Assembly (NCBI RefSeq): GCF_033366695.1
Contig: NZ_JAOBTQ010000001.1
Location: 2,790,001 to 2,854,000 of the forward strand
Direction: 5' to 3'
DNA from: Streptomyces sp. SCL15-4
GTDB taxonomy: Bacteria > Actinomycetota > Actinomycetes > Streptomycetales > Streptomycetaceae
Length of the DNA: 64,000 nt
In this document: one piece after another, positions 32,125-41,229 of the stretch
Layout: every line of letters begins with the position of its first letter
Numbering within the stretch: position 1 is the first letter of the stretch
The notes under the pieces: model-generated
What the model was told of the DNA's origin: nothing
What the model saw: the letters and a program-made list of their open reading frames with translations, nothing else
The model's database searches: none
Made by a program: the position numbers and the translations under genes

Positions 32125-33262
32125 CAGCGCGCTCGGCCGTCTGGTGCTGGCGCTGGCCGCCCGCCCTGCCGACCCGCCGCCGGCCGCGCCCGCGCGCCCC
32201 GGCACCCGGCTGATCACCGCCCTGGGTGCGGGCCGGGCACCGGTGGCCGCGGCTCCCGCGCGGGCGCGGTACCGGCCGGCGTCCCGGGGGCGGCGGCTGC
32301 CGGGGCTGCTCACCACCTGGCTGGTCGCCCTGGCCTGCCTCACGGCCGCGGCGGTGCAGGAGGTGCTGCCGGGTCCCTGGGACGGGATGCTGCCGGGGCA
32401 GGTCCGGGCGCCGTCCCCGGAACACTGGCGTCTGACCGCCGCCGGACGGCTCGGGCCGCGCGGGCGGGCCGAGGCGCTGGCGTTCACTCCGGACGGCCGG
32501 CTGCTGGTGACGGTCACCCGGTCCGCGGCCAGCACCTGGGACCTGGCGGATCCCGGACACCCCGAGCGGGTTCCCGTTCCCGAGGGCGTGCGCCGGGTGA
32601 CGGCCGTGACGACGAGTCCGGACGGCCGCACGCTGGTGGCGGCCGGAGGGCCGGACGTACGCGCGCTCGCCGTCGGCTCCGGGATCGCCCGGTGGACCGT
32701 GGACGGCGCCCCGATGGAGGTGAAGGCGGTGGCGGCGGACCGGGACCGGGTCGTCTTCGCCGACTCGGGCACGACCGGCTCCCCGCGCCTGGCCGAACTG
32801 CGCCTGGACCGGGGGCGGCCGCTGCGGCTGACCACCCTGAGCAGGTTCCGGCAGGCGGTCGCCGCCGCCCAGTTCTCCTGTGACGGCCGGACCCTCGCCG
32901 TCGCCGGCACCGAGGGGTCGGTGCGGCTGTGGGACGTGTCGGATCCCCGGCGTCCCGAGGCCACGGGGCCCGCCTTCGGCGGTCCCGGGCAGCGGACGAC
33001 CGCGCTCGCCTTCAGTCCCGACGCCCGGCTGCTGGCCACCGTGGACGCCACGCGGACCGTGCGGCTGTGGGACGTCACCGACCGGGCCCGGCCGCGCCCG
33101 CTGGGCCGCCCGTTCGGCGATGCCGGCGAGCGTGTCACCGCGCTCGCCTTCAGCCCGGACGCCCGGCTGGTGGCCACCGTGGGGGCCGACGGGACGGCGA
33201 GTCTGTGGTGGCGTTCGTCCGGCACGGGGGCTGATGTTCCTCCAGGGGCTACCGCGCGGTAA
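32111..33262 (+). CDS. Membrane-anchored WD40-repeat protein
   Basis: 383 residues from a GTG at 32111. A proline-rich basic N-terminal region leads into one transmembrane helix (LLTTWLVALACLTAAA, about residues 68-85), then WD40-type repeats outside or inside the membrane: ALAFTPDGRLLVTV, AAQFSCDGRTLAVAGTEGS, ALAFSPDARLLATVDATRT with VRLWDVTD, and ALAFSPDARLVATVGADGT. About four to five recognisable blades suggest an incomplete propeller. Partner or ligand is unknown; such proteins usually scaffold protein interactions. Confidence 0.75.
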   Translation: MLRADSALGRLVLALAARPADPPPAAPARPGTRLITALGAGRAPVAAAPARARYRPASRGRRLPGLLTTWLVALACLTAAAVQEVLPGPWDGMLPGQVRAPSPEHWRLTAAGRLGPRGRAEALAFTPDGRLLVTVTRSAASTWDLADPGHPERVPVPEGVRRVTAVTTSPDGRTLVAAGGPDVRALAVGSGIARWTVDGAPMEVKAVAADRDRVVFADSGTTGSPRLAELRLDRGRPLRLTTLSRFRQAVAAAQFSCDGRTLAVAGTEGSVRLWDVSDPRRPEATGPAFGGPGQRTTALAFSPDARLLATVDATRTVRLWDVTDRARPRPLGRPFGDAGERVTALAFSPDARLVATVGADGTASLWWRSSGTGADVPPGATAR

Positions 33263-33315
33263 TCGATCAGCCCTACGCTGCGGCCAACTCGGCAGCAGCG
33301 AAAGGGAGTTCGAAC

Positions 33316-34347
33316 ATGCGCGGATTGAGACGGCTGGCGGCGCTCGCGGGAGCCGCCGCGGTGCTGGCGGTGGCACCGGTGGACGCCCACGCGGCGTCGC
33401 CGAAGTTCTCCGAGACGACGGCCATCGGCACGCACAACGCGTACGAGAAGGACAAGTACCCGTACTTCGCGCAGGCGCTGGACTCCGGCGCCTCGCTGCT
33501 GGAGCTGGACGTCTACGTCGACACCCTCAGCCACCGCTGGCGGGTCAGCCACAGCAATCCGCTGGGCAACGACAACAACTGCGAGGCCGCCAAGACGCCG
33601 AGCGAGCTGTACGGCAAGAGCCGTAACCAGGACCTCGGCAGCTGTCTGGACAACATGGCCGCCTGGAACCAACTCCACCCCGACCATCCGCCGATCGTCG
33701 TCAAGATGGAGATGAAGGTCGGCTTCAACGACAACGCGGGCATGGGGCCGGACGAGTTCGACACGCTCGTCGCACAGAAGCTGGGCGGCGCCGTCTACAA
33801 GCCGGCCGATCTGCTCGGCGGCACCTACGGCACGCTGGACGCGGCGGCGAAGGCCAACGCCTGGCCGGCCCGGGACTCCCTGCGGGGCAAGTTCCTCTTC
33901 GACCTGATCCCCGGCACGGTGGAGCAGTCCAACCCGTTCGACAGCTACTGGACGGACGAGGAGTACGGCGACCATCTGCGCGACCTGAAGGCGGCCGGGA
34001 ACATCTCCGCTGCCCAGGCCTTCCCCGCCGTGCTCGGCGCGGCGAACGGCGACCCGCGCACCAGCCGCTACGACGCCTCGATCCGCCCCTGGTTCGTGTT
34101 CTTCGACGGTGACGCGGCCACCTACGTCAACAACGGCTACGACACCTCGTTCTACGCCGCGAACCACTACGTCCTGATCGCCACCGACGCCCACAACGTG
34201 TCCCCGGCGATCTCCTCCACCACCCCCACGGACGCCGAAGTCGCGGCCCGGCTCGCACTGTTGGCCAAGGCTCATGCGAGCCTCATCACCTCCGACTGGT
34301 CGGCGAAGTCCGCGGCCGTCCTCGGTTCGGTGACGACCCGGGGCTGA
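33316..34347 (+). CDS. Secreted phosphatidylinositol-specific phospholipase C-like protein
   Basis: 343 residues. A Sec signal peptide (residues 1-27, ending DAHA) is followed by a PI-PLC X-type TIM barrel: the first catalytic His in IGTHNAYE, the second in WRVSHSNPLG, and strand motifs LLELDVYVD and IVVKMEMK. The SASLLELDVY arrangement matches actinobacterial calcium-dependent phosphoinositide phospholipase C-like enzymes that cleave phosphoinositol headgroups. AAAGGGAG ribosome site before the ATG. Confidence 0.85.
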   Translation: MRGLRRLAALAGAAAVLAVAPVDAHAASPKFSETTAIGTHNAYEKDKYPYFAQALDSGASLLELDVYVDTLSHRWRVSHSNPLGNDNNCEAAKTPSELYGKSRNQDLGSCLDNMAAWNQLHPDHPPIVVKMEMKVGFNDNAGMGPDEFDTLVAQKLGGAVYKPADLLGGTYGTLDAAAKANAWPARDSLRGKFLFDLIPGTVEQSNPFDSYWTDEEYGDHLRDLKAAGNISAAQAFPAVLGAANGDPRTSRYDASIRPWFVFFDGDAATYVNNGYDTSFYAANHYVLIATDAHNVSPAISSTTPTDAEVAARLALLAKAHASLITSDWSAKSAAVLGSVTTRG

Positions 34348-34384
34348 AGGTTCCGGCCACGGACGCACAGGGCACAACCCCTGC

Positions 34385-34939
34385 ATGCTCCATGGCATCG
34401 ACGTCAGCGCCTTCCAGTCCTCCTCCTACGCCACGGACGGCCTCTCCTTCGTCTTCGTCAAGGCGACGGAGGGCCGTTCGTACGTCAACCCCAGACTCGC
34501 GGCCCAGACCAAGCGCGGGCGCGACGCGGGCCTGGTCGTCGGTTTCTACCACTTCCTGTGGCCGGGCCATCTCGGCGCCCAGGCCGATTACTTCCTGCGC
34601 CACACCCCGGACCGGCCCGGCGACGTCCTCGCCGTCGACTGGGAGAACACCGGCGAGGGGACGCACGCGAGCAACGCGGAGAAGGACCGCTTCATCCGCA
34701 GGCTCAAGGAGATGCGGCCGGACAACCGGGTCGTGCTCTACTGCAACCGCCACTTCTGGCTCGACATCGACACCACGTCCTATGCCGGGGACGGGCTGTG
34801 GATCGCCGACTACGTCGGCGCGGGCAAGCCGCGGATCAAGGCCAAGTGGCGGTTCCACCAGTACACCAGCGAGCCCCACGACAAGAACGTGGCCCATTTC
34901 GCGGAGAAGGACGACCTGCGCGACTGGGCCACGCCCTGA
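34385..34939 (+). CDS. Glycoside hydrolase family 25 lysozyme-like protein
   Basis: 184 residues forming just the GH25 barrel: HGIDVSAFQ at the N-terminus, VFVKATEGRSYVNP, VGFYHFLWPG, the catalytic acid in LAVDWEN, and YCNRHFWLDI, ending FHQYTSEP. GH25 enzymes cut the MurNAc-GlcNAc bond of peptidoglycan. No signal peptide is seen, so release may need another route or a cytoplasmic/phage-like role. 37 bases behind the PI-PLC gene and possibly cotranscribed with it. Confidence 0.88.
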   Translation: MLHGIDVSAFQSSSYATDGLSFVFVKATEGRSYVNPRLAAQTKRGRDAGLVVGFYHFLWPGHLGAQADYFLRHTPDRPGDVLAVDWENTGEGTHASNAEKDRFIRRLKEMRPDNRVVLYCNRHFWLDIDTTSYAGDGLWIADYVGAGKPRIKAKWRFHQYTSEPHDKNVAHFAEKDDLRDWATP

Positions 34940-34959
34940 GGGCCGGGCGGCGGGCTCCC

Positions 34960-35622
34960 TCAGTACCGGAAGTCCGCCGGGCGCTGCGCGGACGCCTCCG
35001 ACAGGGCCGCCCGTACCGCGTCCGTGCCGGCCCGCAGGCCGTAGACCGGGGTGTCGGGCTGCTGGCGCCAGGAGTCGTCGATGCCGCCGGTGTCGACCGT
35101 GTCGAAGCCGAGTTCGTCGATCAGCGCGCGCACCTTCGCCTTGGCCGCCTCGTCGTCCCCGGCGACGGGCAGCGCCATCCGGTCGGGGTGGCCGGCGGGC
35201 AGCGGGCGGTCCAGGATGTCCTGGGCGTAGGTGCCGTTGAACGCCTTGATCACGGGGTGGCCGAGGTGCCGCTCGACCCAGCGGCTCTCGGTCAGGCCCT
35301 CGTCCTCGATGGCGTCGATCCGGCCGTCGCGCTGCTTGGGGTAGTAGTTGTTGGTGTCGATCACCGCGGCCCCTTCGGCCGCCCCGTCCAGCAGGCCGGC
35401 GGGGAGGTCCGGGACCGCCTTGAGGGGGACGGTGACGATGACGACCTCGGCGCCCTCGGCCGCCTCCTCGGCGCGCACCGGGGTGGCGCCGGTCTCCGCC
35501 GCCAGGTCCTTCAGTGTCTCCGGGCCGCGGGAGTTGGCGACGGAGACGTCGTGACCGAGGGCGGTGAGCCGCCGGGTGAGGTTGCCGCCGATGTTTCCCG
35601 CGCCGATGATGCCGATCTTCAT
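34960..35622 (-). CDS. NADP-binding oxidoreductase (F420-dependent NADP reductase-like)
   Basis: 220 residues from the ATG at 35622 with GGAAGGTC upstream. Rossmann motif GIIGAGNIGGNLTRRL, followed by VSVANSRGPETL, which fits the NADP-binding subgroup of F420:NADP oxidoreductase-like proteins; VIDTNNYYPKRDG-like and KAFNGTYAQDI segments are typical. Whether it uses F420 is not evident. It shares a leftward orientation with the quinone oxidoreductase gene but is separated by 128 bases. Confidence 0.83.
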   Translation of the reverse strand: MKIGIIGAGNIGGNLTRRLTALGHDVSVANSRGPETLKDLAAETGATPVRAEEAAEGAEVVIVTVPLKAVPDLPAGLLDGAAEGAAVIDTNNYYPKQRDGRIDAIEDEGLTESRWVERHLGHPVIKAFNGTYAQDILDRPLPAGHPDRMALPVAGDDEAAKAKVRALIDELGFDTVDTGGIDDSWRQQPDTPVYGLRAGTDAVRAALSEASAQRPADFRY

Positions 35623-35750
35623 GGCCGACCTTCCGGGTAATTCATGCGCGTGCATGCTTCTGCCGTCCGGGTCAACCGCGCGGGCCGCCGCCCTATTCCG
35701 GTCCCGCGCCGATCGGGTGACCGGGCCCGTGCGCCGGGCGCCGGGTGCCC

Positions 35751-36743
35751 TCAGACCCGTACGACGATCTTGCCCGTGTGCGTGTTGGACTCCATCAGCC
35801 GGTGGGCGTCCACGATCCGGTCCAGGCCGTCGAAGACCTCGCCGACCACCGGACGCAGCGTGCCGTCGGCCAGACCCGCGGCGAGATAGTGGGAGGCGCG
35901 GCGGCGGCCCTCCGGGCTGCCGGTGAGAGTGAGGTTGTTGTAGCCGTGGACGGTCAGCGGCCACTGCGTCGGCAGCTCCGCGGGACGCTCGGACAGCCAG
36001 CCGTAGCTGATCAGCAGGGCGTCCTCGGCCGCCGCCGCGCCCAGTTCCCGCAGGTACGGCCCGCCGATCGCGTCCAGGACGATGTCGGCGCCCCGGCCGC
36101 CGGTCAGCCGCCGGGTCTCCTTGACCGCGTCCTCGCGCTCGGTGACGACGACGTGCTCCGCGCCGAGGTCGAGCAGCGCCTGCCGCTTGGCCTCGGTGCG
36201 GGTGGTGGCGATCGGCACCGCGCCGGCCCGCCGGGCCACCTGGATCGCGGCGGTGCCGACCCCGCTGGACGCGCCGGTGATCAGCACATGGTGCCCGGCC
36301 GCCAGCCGGCCCCGCTCGACCAGGGCGCCGTAGGCCGTGGTGTAGGTGAGCCAGACGGCGGCGGCGGTGACCGCGTCCGCGCCGGCCGGGCGCGGCACCA
36401 GCGCGGTCTGCGGCAGCAGCACGTGGTCGCCGTACACCCCTCGCGCGCTGAGGTCGAAGTTGGCGGCCGACAGCACGAGGTCGCCCGGCGCGAAGGCGGT
36501 GACCTCGGCGCCGACCGCCGCGACCTCGCCGGCCGCCTCGTAGCCGTTGCGGGAGCCGGGCAGGGCCGGCTGGTAGAAGTAGGTGCCGGAACGGAGCATG
36601 GCCTCGGCGCGGTTGAGGCCCAGCGCCTCGACCCGCACCAGGACCTCGTCCGGGCCGGGCGCGGGCAGCTCGACCTCCTCGACCGTGAGGACGTCCGGGC
36701 CGCCGATCTCGTGAAAGAGCACTGTGCGTGCGGTGGTTGACAT
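35751..36743 (-). CDS. Zinc-independent alcohol dehydrogenase / NADPH:quinone oxidoreductase (MDR family)
   Basis: 330 residues. MDR architecture: a GroES-like N-terminal domain (VLFHEIGGPDVLTVEEVELP, VRVEALGLNRAEAMLR) and a Rossmann domain with LITGASSGVGTAAIQVARR. Absence of the catalytic-zinc Cys pattern and presence of LNRAE fit the quinone oxidoreductase branch. Start ATG 36743 directly precedes the conserved N-terminus. It diverges from an AraC regulator that could control it. Confidence 0.88.
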   Translation of the reverse strand: MSTTARTVLFHEIGGPDVLTVEEVELPAPGPDEVLVRVEALGLNRAEAMLRSGTYFYQPALPGSRNGYEAAGEVAAVGAEVTAFAPGDLVLSAANFDLSARGVYGDHVLLPQTALVPRPAGADAVTAAAVWLTYTTAYGALVERGRLAAGHHVLITGASSGVGTAAIQVARRAGAVPIATTRTEAKRQALLDLGAEHVVVTEREDAVKETRRLTGGRGADIVLDAIGGPYLRELGAAAAEDALLISYGWLSERPAELPTQWPLTVHGYNNLTLTGSPEGRRRASHYLAAGLADGTLRPVVGEVFDGLDRIVDAHRLMESNTHTGKIVVRV

Positions 36744-36847
36744 GCCGTCGACGCTACGGCCGGTCCAGGAGACGTTCCATGTCCCTAGGTCTCGGTTTCC
36801 TGTCCGATCGTCTTTCCCGTGCGGATACCTCCGGTTAGGGTCGCCGC

Positions 36848-37768
36848 ATGGACGTGCTGAGCGATGTCGTCGCCGCGATGCGCACGGGCCGGCCGCACTC
36901 CGCGCGCCGCTACAAGTACGCGCCCTGGGGCCTGAGATGGGGCGACTCCGACGAGGCCGGGTTCCATGTGATCCTGCGCGGCACGGCCTGGCTGATCCTC
37001 CGGGACGCCGAACCGGTGGCGCTGGCACCGGGCGATGTCGTCTTCCTCGCGCACGGACAGGGACACGGGCTGGCCAGCGGCCCCGACGTGCCGCTGCGGG
37101 ACGCGCGGCTGCTGCCCGACGGCACCTGGGACGGCCCGCCCGAGGTGACGCGCGAGGGCTGCCCGGACACCATCACCCTGTGCGGGACGTACCGGCTGGA
37201 CCGGGACCGGTCGCACCGGCTGCTGGCGGAGCTGCCCGAGGTGGTGCACCTGCCCGCCCGGGTGGGCGGGCACCGCTCGCTGCGGGCGGCGGTGGAGCTG
37301 CTCGGGATGGAGCTGGAGGAGCAGCGGCCGGGCACCGACGCGATCGTCACCTCGCTGCTGGACACCCTGCTGCTGTACATCCTGCGGGCCTGGTGGGAGA
37401 GCGAGCACGCGGCGGGCCGGGCCCGGGGCTGGGCGGCGGCGCTGGCCGACCCGGCGGTGGCGGCGGCGCTGCGCGCGATCCACGCCGAGCCGGCCCGGGC
37501 CTGGACGGTGGCCCGGCTGGGCCTGGTGGGCGGGCTGTCCCGGGCCGCGTTCGCCCGCCGCTTCACGGAGCTGGTGGGCGAGCCGCCGCTGACGTATCTG
37601 ACCTGGTGGCGGATGACCACGGCGGACCGGCTGCTCCGCCACGACGACCTCTCCCTCCGCGAGATCGCCGAACGCACCGGCTACACCTCGGAATTCGCCT
37701 TCGCCAAGGCGTTCAAACGCGAGTTCGGCGTGCCTCCGGGCCGGTACCGCAGGACGGCGGCGGGATGA
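36848..37768 (+). CDS. AraC-family transcriptional regulator (cupin_6 sensor)
   Basis: 306 residues: an N-terminal cupin_6 effector domain (FHVILRGTAWLIL, LAPGDVVFLAHGQGHGL) and a C-terminal AraC double HTH (about residues 205-300; FARRFTELVGEPPLTYLTWWRM and LREIAERTGYTSEFAFAKAFKREFG). The ATG at 36848 follows a TAGGGT box (36836-36841) by 6 bases, so the mRNA is probably leaderless. The divergent quinone oxidoreductase is the likely target. Confidence 0.9.
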   Translation: MDVLSDVVAAMRTGRPHSARRYKYAPWGLRWGDSDEAGFHVILRGTAWLILRDAEPVALAPGDVVFLAHGQGHGLASGPDVPLRDARLLPDGTWDGPPEVTREGCPDTITLCGTYRLDRDRSHRLLAELPEVVHLPARVGGHRSLRAAVELLGMELEEQRPGTDAIVTSLLDTLLLYILRAWWESEHAAGRARGWAAALADPAVAAALRAIHAEPARAWTVARLGLVGGLSRAAFARRFTELVGEPPLTYLTWWRMTTADRLLRHDDLSLREIAERTGYTSEFAFAKAFKREFGVPPGRYRRTAAG

Positions 37769-37787
37769 GCCGGGGCTGCCGTGCGCC

Positions 37788-38492
37788 CTACGACTCTCCC
37801 TCGCTCCCCGCCCGCAACAGCCCCAGCGTCGACTCCAGTTCGGCGCGCAGCGTGGCCGCCGCCGTGTCCGGGTCGGCGGCGATGACGGCTTCGATCAGGC
37901 CCGTGTGGGTGTGGTCCCCGGTGCCGGGGTCGGCCGCGCGGATCCGGGTGAGGTCCAGGAGGCCGATCAGGCCCTCGCGCAGGACCGGGACGAACTCGGT
38001 GAACAGGTCGGCCAGGACCGGGTTGTGGGCGGCGGTGACCACGGCCGCGTGCAGCGCGATGTCGGCCTCCACGAAGGCCGCGTCGTCGGCGGCGACGGCC
38101 GCGCGGCGGCCCTCCAGCGCGGCCCGCAGCGCCGTGATGTCCTCGGGGGTGCGGCGGAGCGCGGCGAGCCGGGCGGCCTGGACCTCGACGCCCATGCGGA
38201 CCTCGTAGACATCGGTGACCGCGGCCCGGCGCAGCCGTGCGGGCCAGTCGGCGACGGGCTCGGTGGCGGTGACGAAGACCCCGGCGCCGTGCCGGGGCCG
38301 GACCAGCCCGGCGCCGGCGAGGGCGCGCAGGGCCTCGCGGACCGTGGAGCGGCCCACCCCCAGCTCCCTGGCCAGCGTGGTCTCGCCGGGCAGCTTGCCG
38401 CCGACCGGCCAGTGTCCGGCCGCGATCTGTTCGCGCAGGCGCTGCGCGGCCTGTTCGACCAGCGGGCTGGGGCGGAGGGAACCGAGCGGCAT
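37788..38492 (-). CDS. GntR/FadR-family transcriptional regulator
   Basis: 234 residues from ATG 38492; a GTG three codons upstream (38501) is about equally possible. N-terminal winged helix (PGETTLARELGVGRSTVREALRAL) and C-terminal FCD ligand domain with conserved metal-binding His/Asp positions (DIALHAAVVTAAHNPVL, DHTHTGLIEAV). It diverges from the leuA leader; ACTTGTC occurs twice in the shared region (38504-38510 and 38542-38548, the second overlapping the leuA -35 box), so it may regulate leuA as well as itself. Confidence 0.85.
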   Translation of the reverse strand: MPLGSLRPSPLVEQAAQRLREQIAAGHWPVGGKLPGETTLARELGVGRSTVREALRALAGAGLVRPRHGAGVFVTATEPVADWPARLRRAAVTDVYEVRMGVEVQAARLAALRRTPEDITALRAALEGRRAAVAADDAAFVEADIALHAAVVTAAHNPVLADLFTEFVPVLREGLIGLLDLTRIRAADPGTGDHTHTGLIEAVIAADPDTAAATLRAELESTLGLLRAGSEGES

Positions 38493-38543
38493 CGAGGTCA
38501 CCAACTTGTCCGGGGGGTACGGGGCTTGCGCAGCGATTCTCAC

Positions 38544-38573
38544 TTGTCTGAGGAGCTGAGGAGTCGCTAGCGT
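38544..38573 (+). promoter_or_regulatory. Promoter of the leuA leader transcript
   Basis: -35 TTGTCT (38544-38549), 18-base spacer, -10 TAGCGT (38568-38573). This is close to the streptomycete housekeeping consensus (TTGACn-N18-TAGnnT). Seven bases separate the -10 box from the leader-peptide ATG at 38581, so transcription should begin at or next to that codon. Confidence 0.75.
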
Positions 38574-38580
38574 ACCCCGC

Positions 38581-38625
38581 ATGATCCGCGGTCTGCTTCT
38601 TCTCGGCTGCCGCGGCGGGGTCTGA
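38581..38625 (+). CDS. leuA leader peptide with four consecutive Leu codons
   Basis: A 14-residue peptide, [14 protein letters not shown], ending in TGA at 38623-38625. Codons 5-8 are CTG CTT CTT CTC, a run of four leucines with two CTT codons that are rare in this high-GC genome. It starts about where transcription should start (leaderless) and lies 73 bases upstream of leuA. Leucine leader peptides upstream of leuA are established in streptomycetes and enterobacteria; ribosome stalling at low charged tRNA-Leu is the sensing step. The function here is inferred from sequence. Confidence 0.85.
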   Translation: MIRGLLLLGCRGGV

Positions 38626-38663
38626 CGCGACCGGCGCCCCGCCGCGGGGCTCCGTGCTGCCGG
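38610..38663 (+). promoter_or_regulatory. leuA attenuator: mutually exclusive RNA stems
   Basis: CCGCGGCGGGG (38610-38620, inside the leader-peptide codons) is perfectly complementary over 11 bases to CCCCGCCGCGG (38637-38647). That second segment can instead fold locally as GCCCCG/CGGGGC (38636-38650), further closed by CCGGC (38631-38635) with GCCGG (38659-38663). An upstream CCGCGG (38586-38591), just before the Leu codons, could pair with the first segment. This is the 1-2-3-4 arrangement of amino-acid attenuators, though no U-tract follows the last stem. Confidence 0.7.
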
Positions 38664-38698
38664 TCACCGTCCGACCGAGCCGAAGGCCACAGCCGACG

Positions 38699-40384
38699 AT
38701 GACCACCGCCCCGCCCGTCTGGAACCCGCAGCGGCCCAGCCGCATGCCGTACCACCGCTACCGCCCCTACCAGGACCGCGTGCGCGTCCCGGCCGACGAC
38801 CGCCGCTGGCCCTCCGCCCGGATCGAGCGCGCCCCGCTGTGGGTCCCCGTCGACCTGCGCGACGGCAACCAGGCGCTCGCCGAGCCGATGGACACCCCCC
38901 GCAAGCGCCGCTTCTTCGATCTGCTGGTGACGGCCGGCTTCAAGGAGATCGAGGTCGGCTATCCCTCCGCGAGCCGCACGGACTTCGACTTCGTCCGGCA
39001 CCTCGTGCGCGACGGCGCCGTGCCGGACGACGTGACGCCCGTGGTGTTCACACCCGCCCGCGCCGACCTGATCGACCGGACCTTCGACGCGATCGCCGGC
39101 CTGCCCCGGGCCGTCGTCCACCTGTACATCGCGACCTCGCCGGTGTGGCGGGAGGTGGTGCTCGGCCGGAGCCGGGCCGAGGTGTGGCGGACCGTGCGCA
39201 AGGCGGCCGAGCACATGGCCCGGCGGGCCGGCGACACGCCCGGCATCCGCTTCCAGTTCTCCCCCGAGACCTTCAACCTCACCGAGCCCGACTTCGTGCT
39301 GGAGCTGTGCGACGGACTCACCGGGCTGTGGGACGCGAGCCCCGACCGGCCGGTGACCCACAACCTGCCCGCCACGGTAGAGATCTCCACCCCGAACGTC
39401 TACGCCGACCAGATCGAGTACATCCACCGCAACCTGTCCCGGCGGCAGTCCGTCGTCCTCTCCGTCCACCCGCACAACGACCGCGGCACGGGCGTGGCCT
39501 GCGCCGAACTCGCCGTGCTGGCCGGTGCGCAGCGGGTGGAGGGCTGCCTCTTCGGCAACGGCGAGCGCACCGGCAACGTGGACCTGGTGACCCTGGCCCT
39601 CAACCTCTTCGCCCAGGGCGTCGACCCGATGGTGGACTTCGGCGACATCGACGCCGTACGGGAGACGGTGGAGCGGTGCAACCGGCTGCCCGTGCACCCG
39701 CGGCACCCGTACGCCGGAGAACTGGTCCACACCGCGTTCTCCGGCACCCATCAGGACGCGATCAGCAAGGGCCTGGCGCACCACGCCCGGCGGGCGGCCG
39801 AGGCGGGGCTGAGCGAGCGGGAGGCGCCGTGGGAGGTGCCGTACCTGCCGGTCGACCCGGCCGACCTCGGGCGGTCCTACGAGGCGGTGATCCGCGTCAA
39901 CTCCCAGTCCGGCAAGGGCGGTGTGGCGTACCTGCTGAACCGGCACGCGGGGATCGACCTGCCGCCGGAGATGCGGCCGGAGTTCGCGCGGATCGTGCAG
40001 GAGGCGACGGACGGCAGCGGACGGGAGGCCACGCCGAAGGAGCTGCATGAGCTGTTCCTGGCGGCCTATGCGGCCGAGGGCGCGGTACGGCTGCACGCCT
40101 GGACCGCGCACGAGGAGTCACCCGGCGTCCACCGCTTCGTGTGCACGCTGGAGGCCGGCGACCGCGTCGGCGACCACGAGGGCACGGGCGCCGGTGTGGT
40201 GACCGCGTTCGCCGACGCGCTGGCCGGCGCCGGTCTCGCGGTGGAGATCCTGGACTTCGCGCAGGACGCGACGGCGGCCTTCGCCAAGTGCCGGGTCGCC
40301 GGGGTGACGGCCTGGGGCGCGGGCACGGGCCCGTCGGCCGGAGTGCGGGCGGTGCTGTCCGCGGTGAACCGGGCGGTGCGGTGA
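38699..40384 (+). CDS. leuA: 2-isopropylmalate synthase
   Basis: First committed step of leucine synthesis: acetyl-CoA plus 2-ketoisovalerate. 561 residues from ATG 38699, the long LeuA type. Catalytic DLRDGNQAL, metal-binding His pair in [11 protein letters not shown], and [17 protein letters not shown] identify the DRE-TIM barrel; the C-terminal ~130 residues form the LeuA dimer/leucine-feedback domain. Controlled by a leader peptide and attenuator, possibly also by the divergent GntR protein. The last bases (GTGA) contain the start of an ABC ATPase gene. Confidence 0.97.
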   Translation: MTTAPPVWNPQRPSRMPYHRYRPYQDRVRVPADDRRWPSARIERAPLWVPVDLRDGNQALAEPMDTPRKRRFFDLLVTAGFKEIEVGYPSASRTDFDFVRHLVRDGAVPDDVTPVVFTPARADLIDRTFDAIAGLPRAVVHLYIATSPVWREVVLGRSRAEVWRTVRKAAEHMARRAGDTPGIRFQFSPETFNLTEPDFVLELCDGLTGLWDASPDRPVTHNLPATVEISTPNVYADQIEYIHRNLSRRQSVVLSVHPHNDRGTGVACAELAVLAGAQRVEGCLFGNGERTGNVDLVTLALNLFAQGVDPMVDFGDIDAVRETVERCNRLPVHPRHPYAGELVHTAFSGTHQDAISKGLAHHARRAAEAGLSEREAPWEVPYLPVDPADLGRSYEAVIRVNSQSGKGGVAYLLNRHAGIDLPPEMRPEFARIVQEATDGSGREATPKELHELFLAAYAAEGAVRLHAWTAHEESPGVHRFVCTLEAGDRVGDHEGTGAGVVTAFADALAGAGLAVEILDFAQDATAAFAKCRVAGVTAWGAGTGPSAGVRAVLSAVNRAVR

Positions 40385-41169
40385 GGGAGGTACTGCGCGC
40401 CGAGGACGTCCATGTCGTCCGCGACGGGCGGCCCCTGCTCCAGGAGGTGTCGCTGACCGTGCGGGCCGGTGAGCACTGGGCGCTGCTCGGCGCCAACGGC
40501 GCGGGCAAGTCCACGCTGCTCGGGCTGCTCGGCGCGGTGGTGCATCCGACCCGCGGCACGGTGGAGGTGCTCGGGCACCGGCTGGGCCGGGTGGACCTGC
40601 GTCAGCTGCGGACGCTGGTCGGGCATGTCGACCCGCGCCATCCGCTGACCTCGCCGCTGCGGGTGCGGGACGTGGTGCTCACCGGGGCGACGAACTCCGT
40701 CGAGCCGGTCCCCCGCTGGCGGCCCGCCCCGGAGCAGCTGGAGCGGGCCGAGGCGCTGCTGGCCACGCTGGGGCTGGGCGCGCTGCGGGAGGCGCGGTGG
40801 CCGACGCTGTCGCAGGGGCAGCGCGGCCGGACGCTGATCGCGCGGGCGCTGATGCCCGAGCCGCGGCTGCTGCTCCTGGACGAGCCGGCGACCGGCCTGG
40901 ACCTGCCCGGCCGGGAACGGCTGATCGAGGCGCTGGAGAAGTTGCGGGCGGAGCGTCCGGAGCTGGCGACGGTGCTGGTCACGCACCATCTGGAGGAGTT
41001 GCCGGCGGGGACCACGCACGCCGTGCTGCTGCGCGCGGGACGGGTGCTGGCCTCGGGTCCGGTCGACGCGGTGCTCACCGGCGACCGGGTCGGCGCGTGC
41101 TTCGGTCTGCCGCTGGCGCTCCGGCGGCACGAGGGCCGCTGGAGCGTGCGGATCCGGCGCGTGCGGTGA
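40381..41169 (+). CDS. Stand-alone ABC transporter ATP-binding protein (YlmA-like)
   Basis: 262 residues from the GTG at 40381, which overlaps the leuA stop by 4 bases and implies translational coupling. Walker [14 protein letters not shown], signature [15 protein letters not shown], Walker [14 protein letters not shown] and H-loop [11 protein letters not shown] are intact. No permease or binding protein is adjacent. Its layout resembles the YlmA/ModF-like group of soluble ATPases whose transported substrate is unclear. The pairing with leuA is unexplained; leucine or precursor transport is a guess. Confidence 0.88.
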   Translation: MREVLRAEDVHVVRDGRPLLQEVSLTVRAGEHWALLGANGAGKSTLLGLLGAVVHPTRGTVEVLGHRLGRVDLRQLRTLVGHVDPRHPLTSPLRVRDVVLTGATNSVEPVPRWRPAPEQLERAEALLATLGLGALREARWPTLSQGQRGRTLIARALMPEPRLLLLDEPATGLDLPGRERLIEALEKLRAERPELATVLVTHHLEELPAGTTHAVLLRAGRVLASGPVDAVLTGDRVGACFGLPLALRRHEGRWSVRIRRVR

Positions 41170-41181
41170 CGGTGTGACGAA

Positions 41182-41216
41182 GGGGGTGCCCGGTCCGCCC
41201 GGGGCGGGGCACCCCC
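41182..41216 (+). terminator. Bidirectional-type hairpin after the leuA-ABC operon
   Basis: GGGGGTGCC (41182-41190) pairs with GGCACCCCC (41208-41216), with additional G:C pairing in the loop. It sits 12 bases after the ATPase stop and 13 bases before the convergent EF-hand gene's stop, so it can serve both. Confidence 0.8.
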
Positions 41217-41229
41217 TGCCGTCCTGGGG

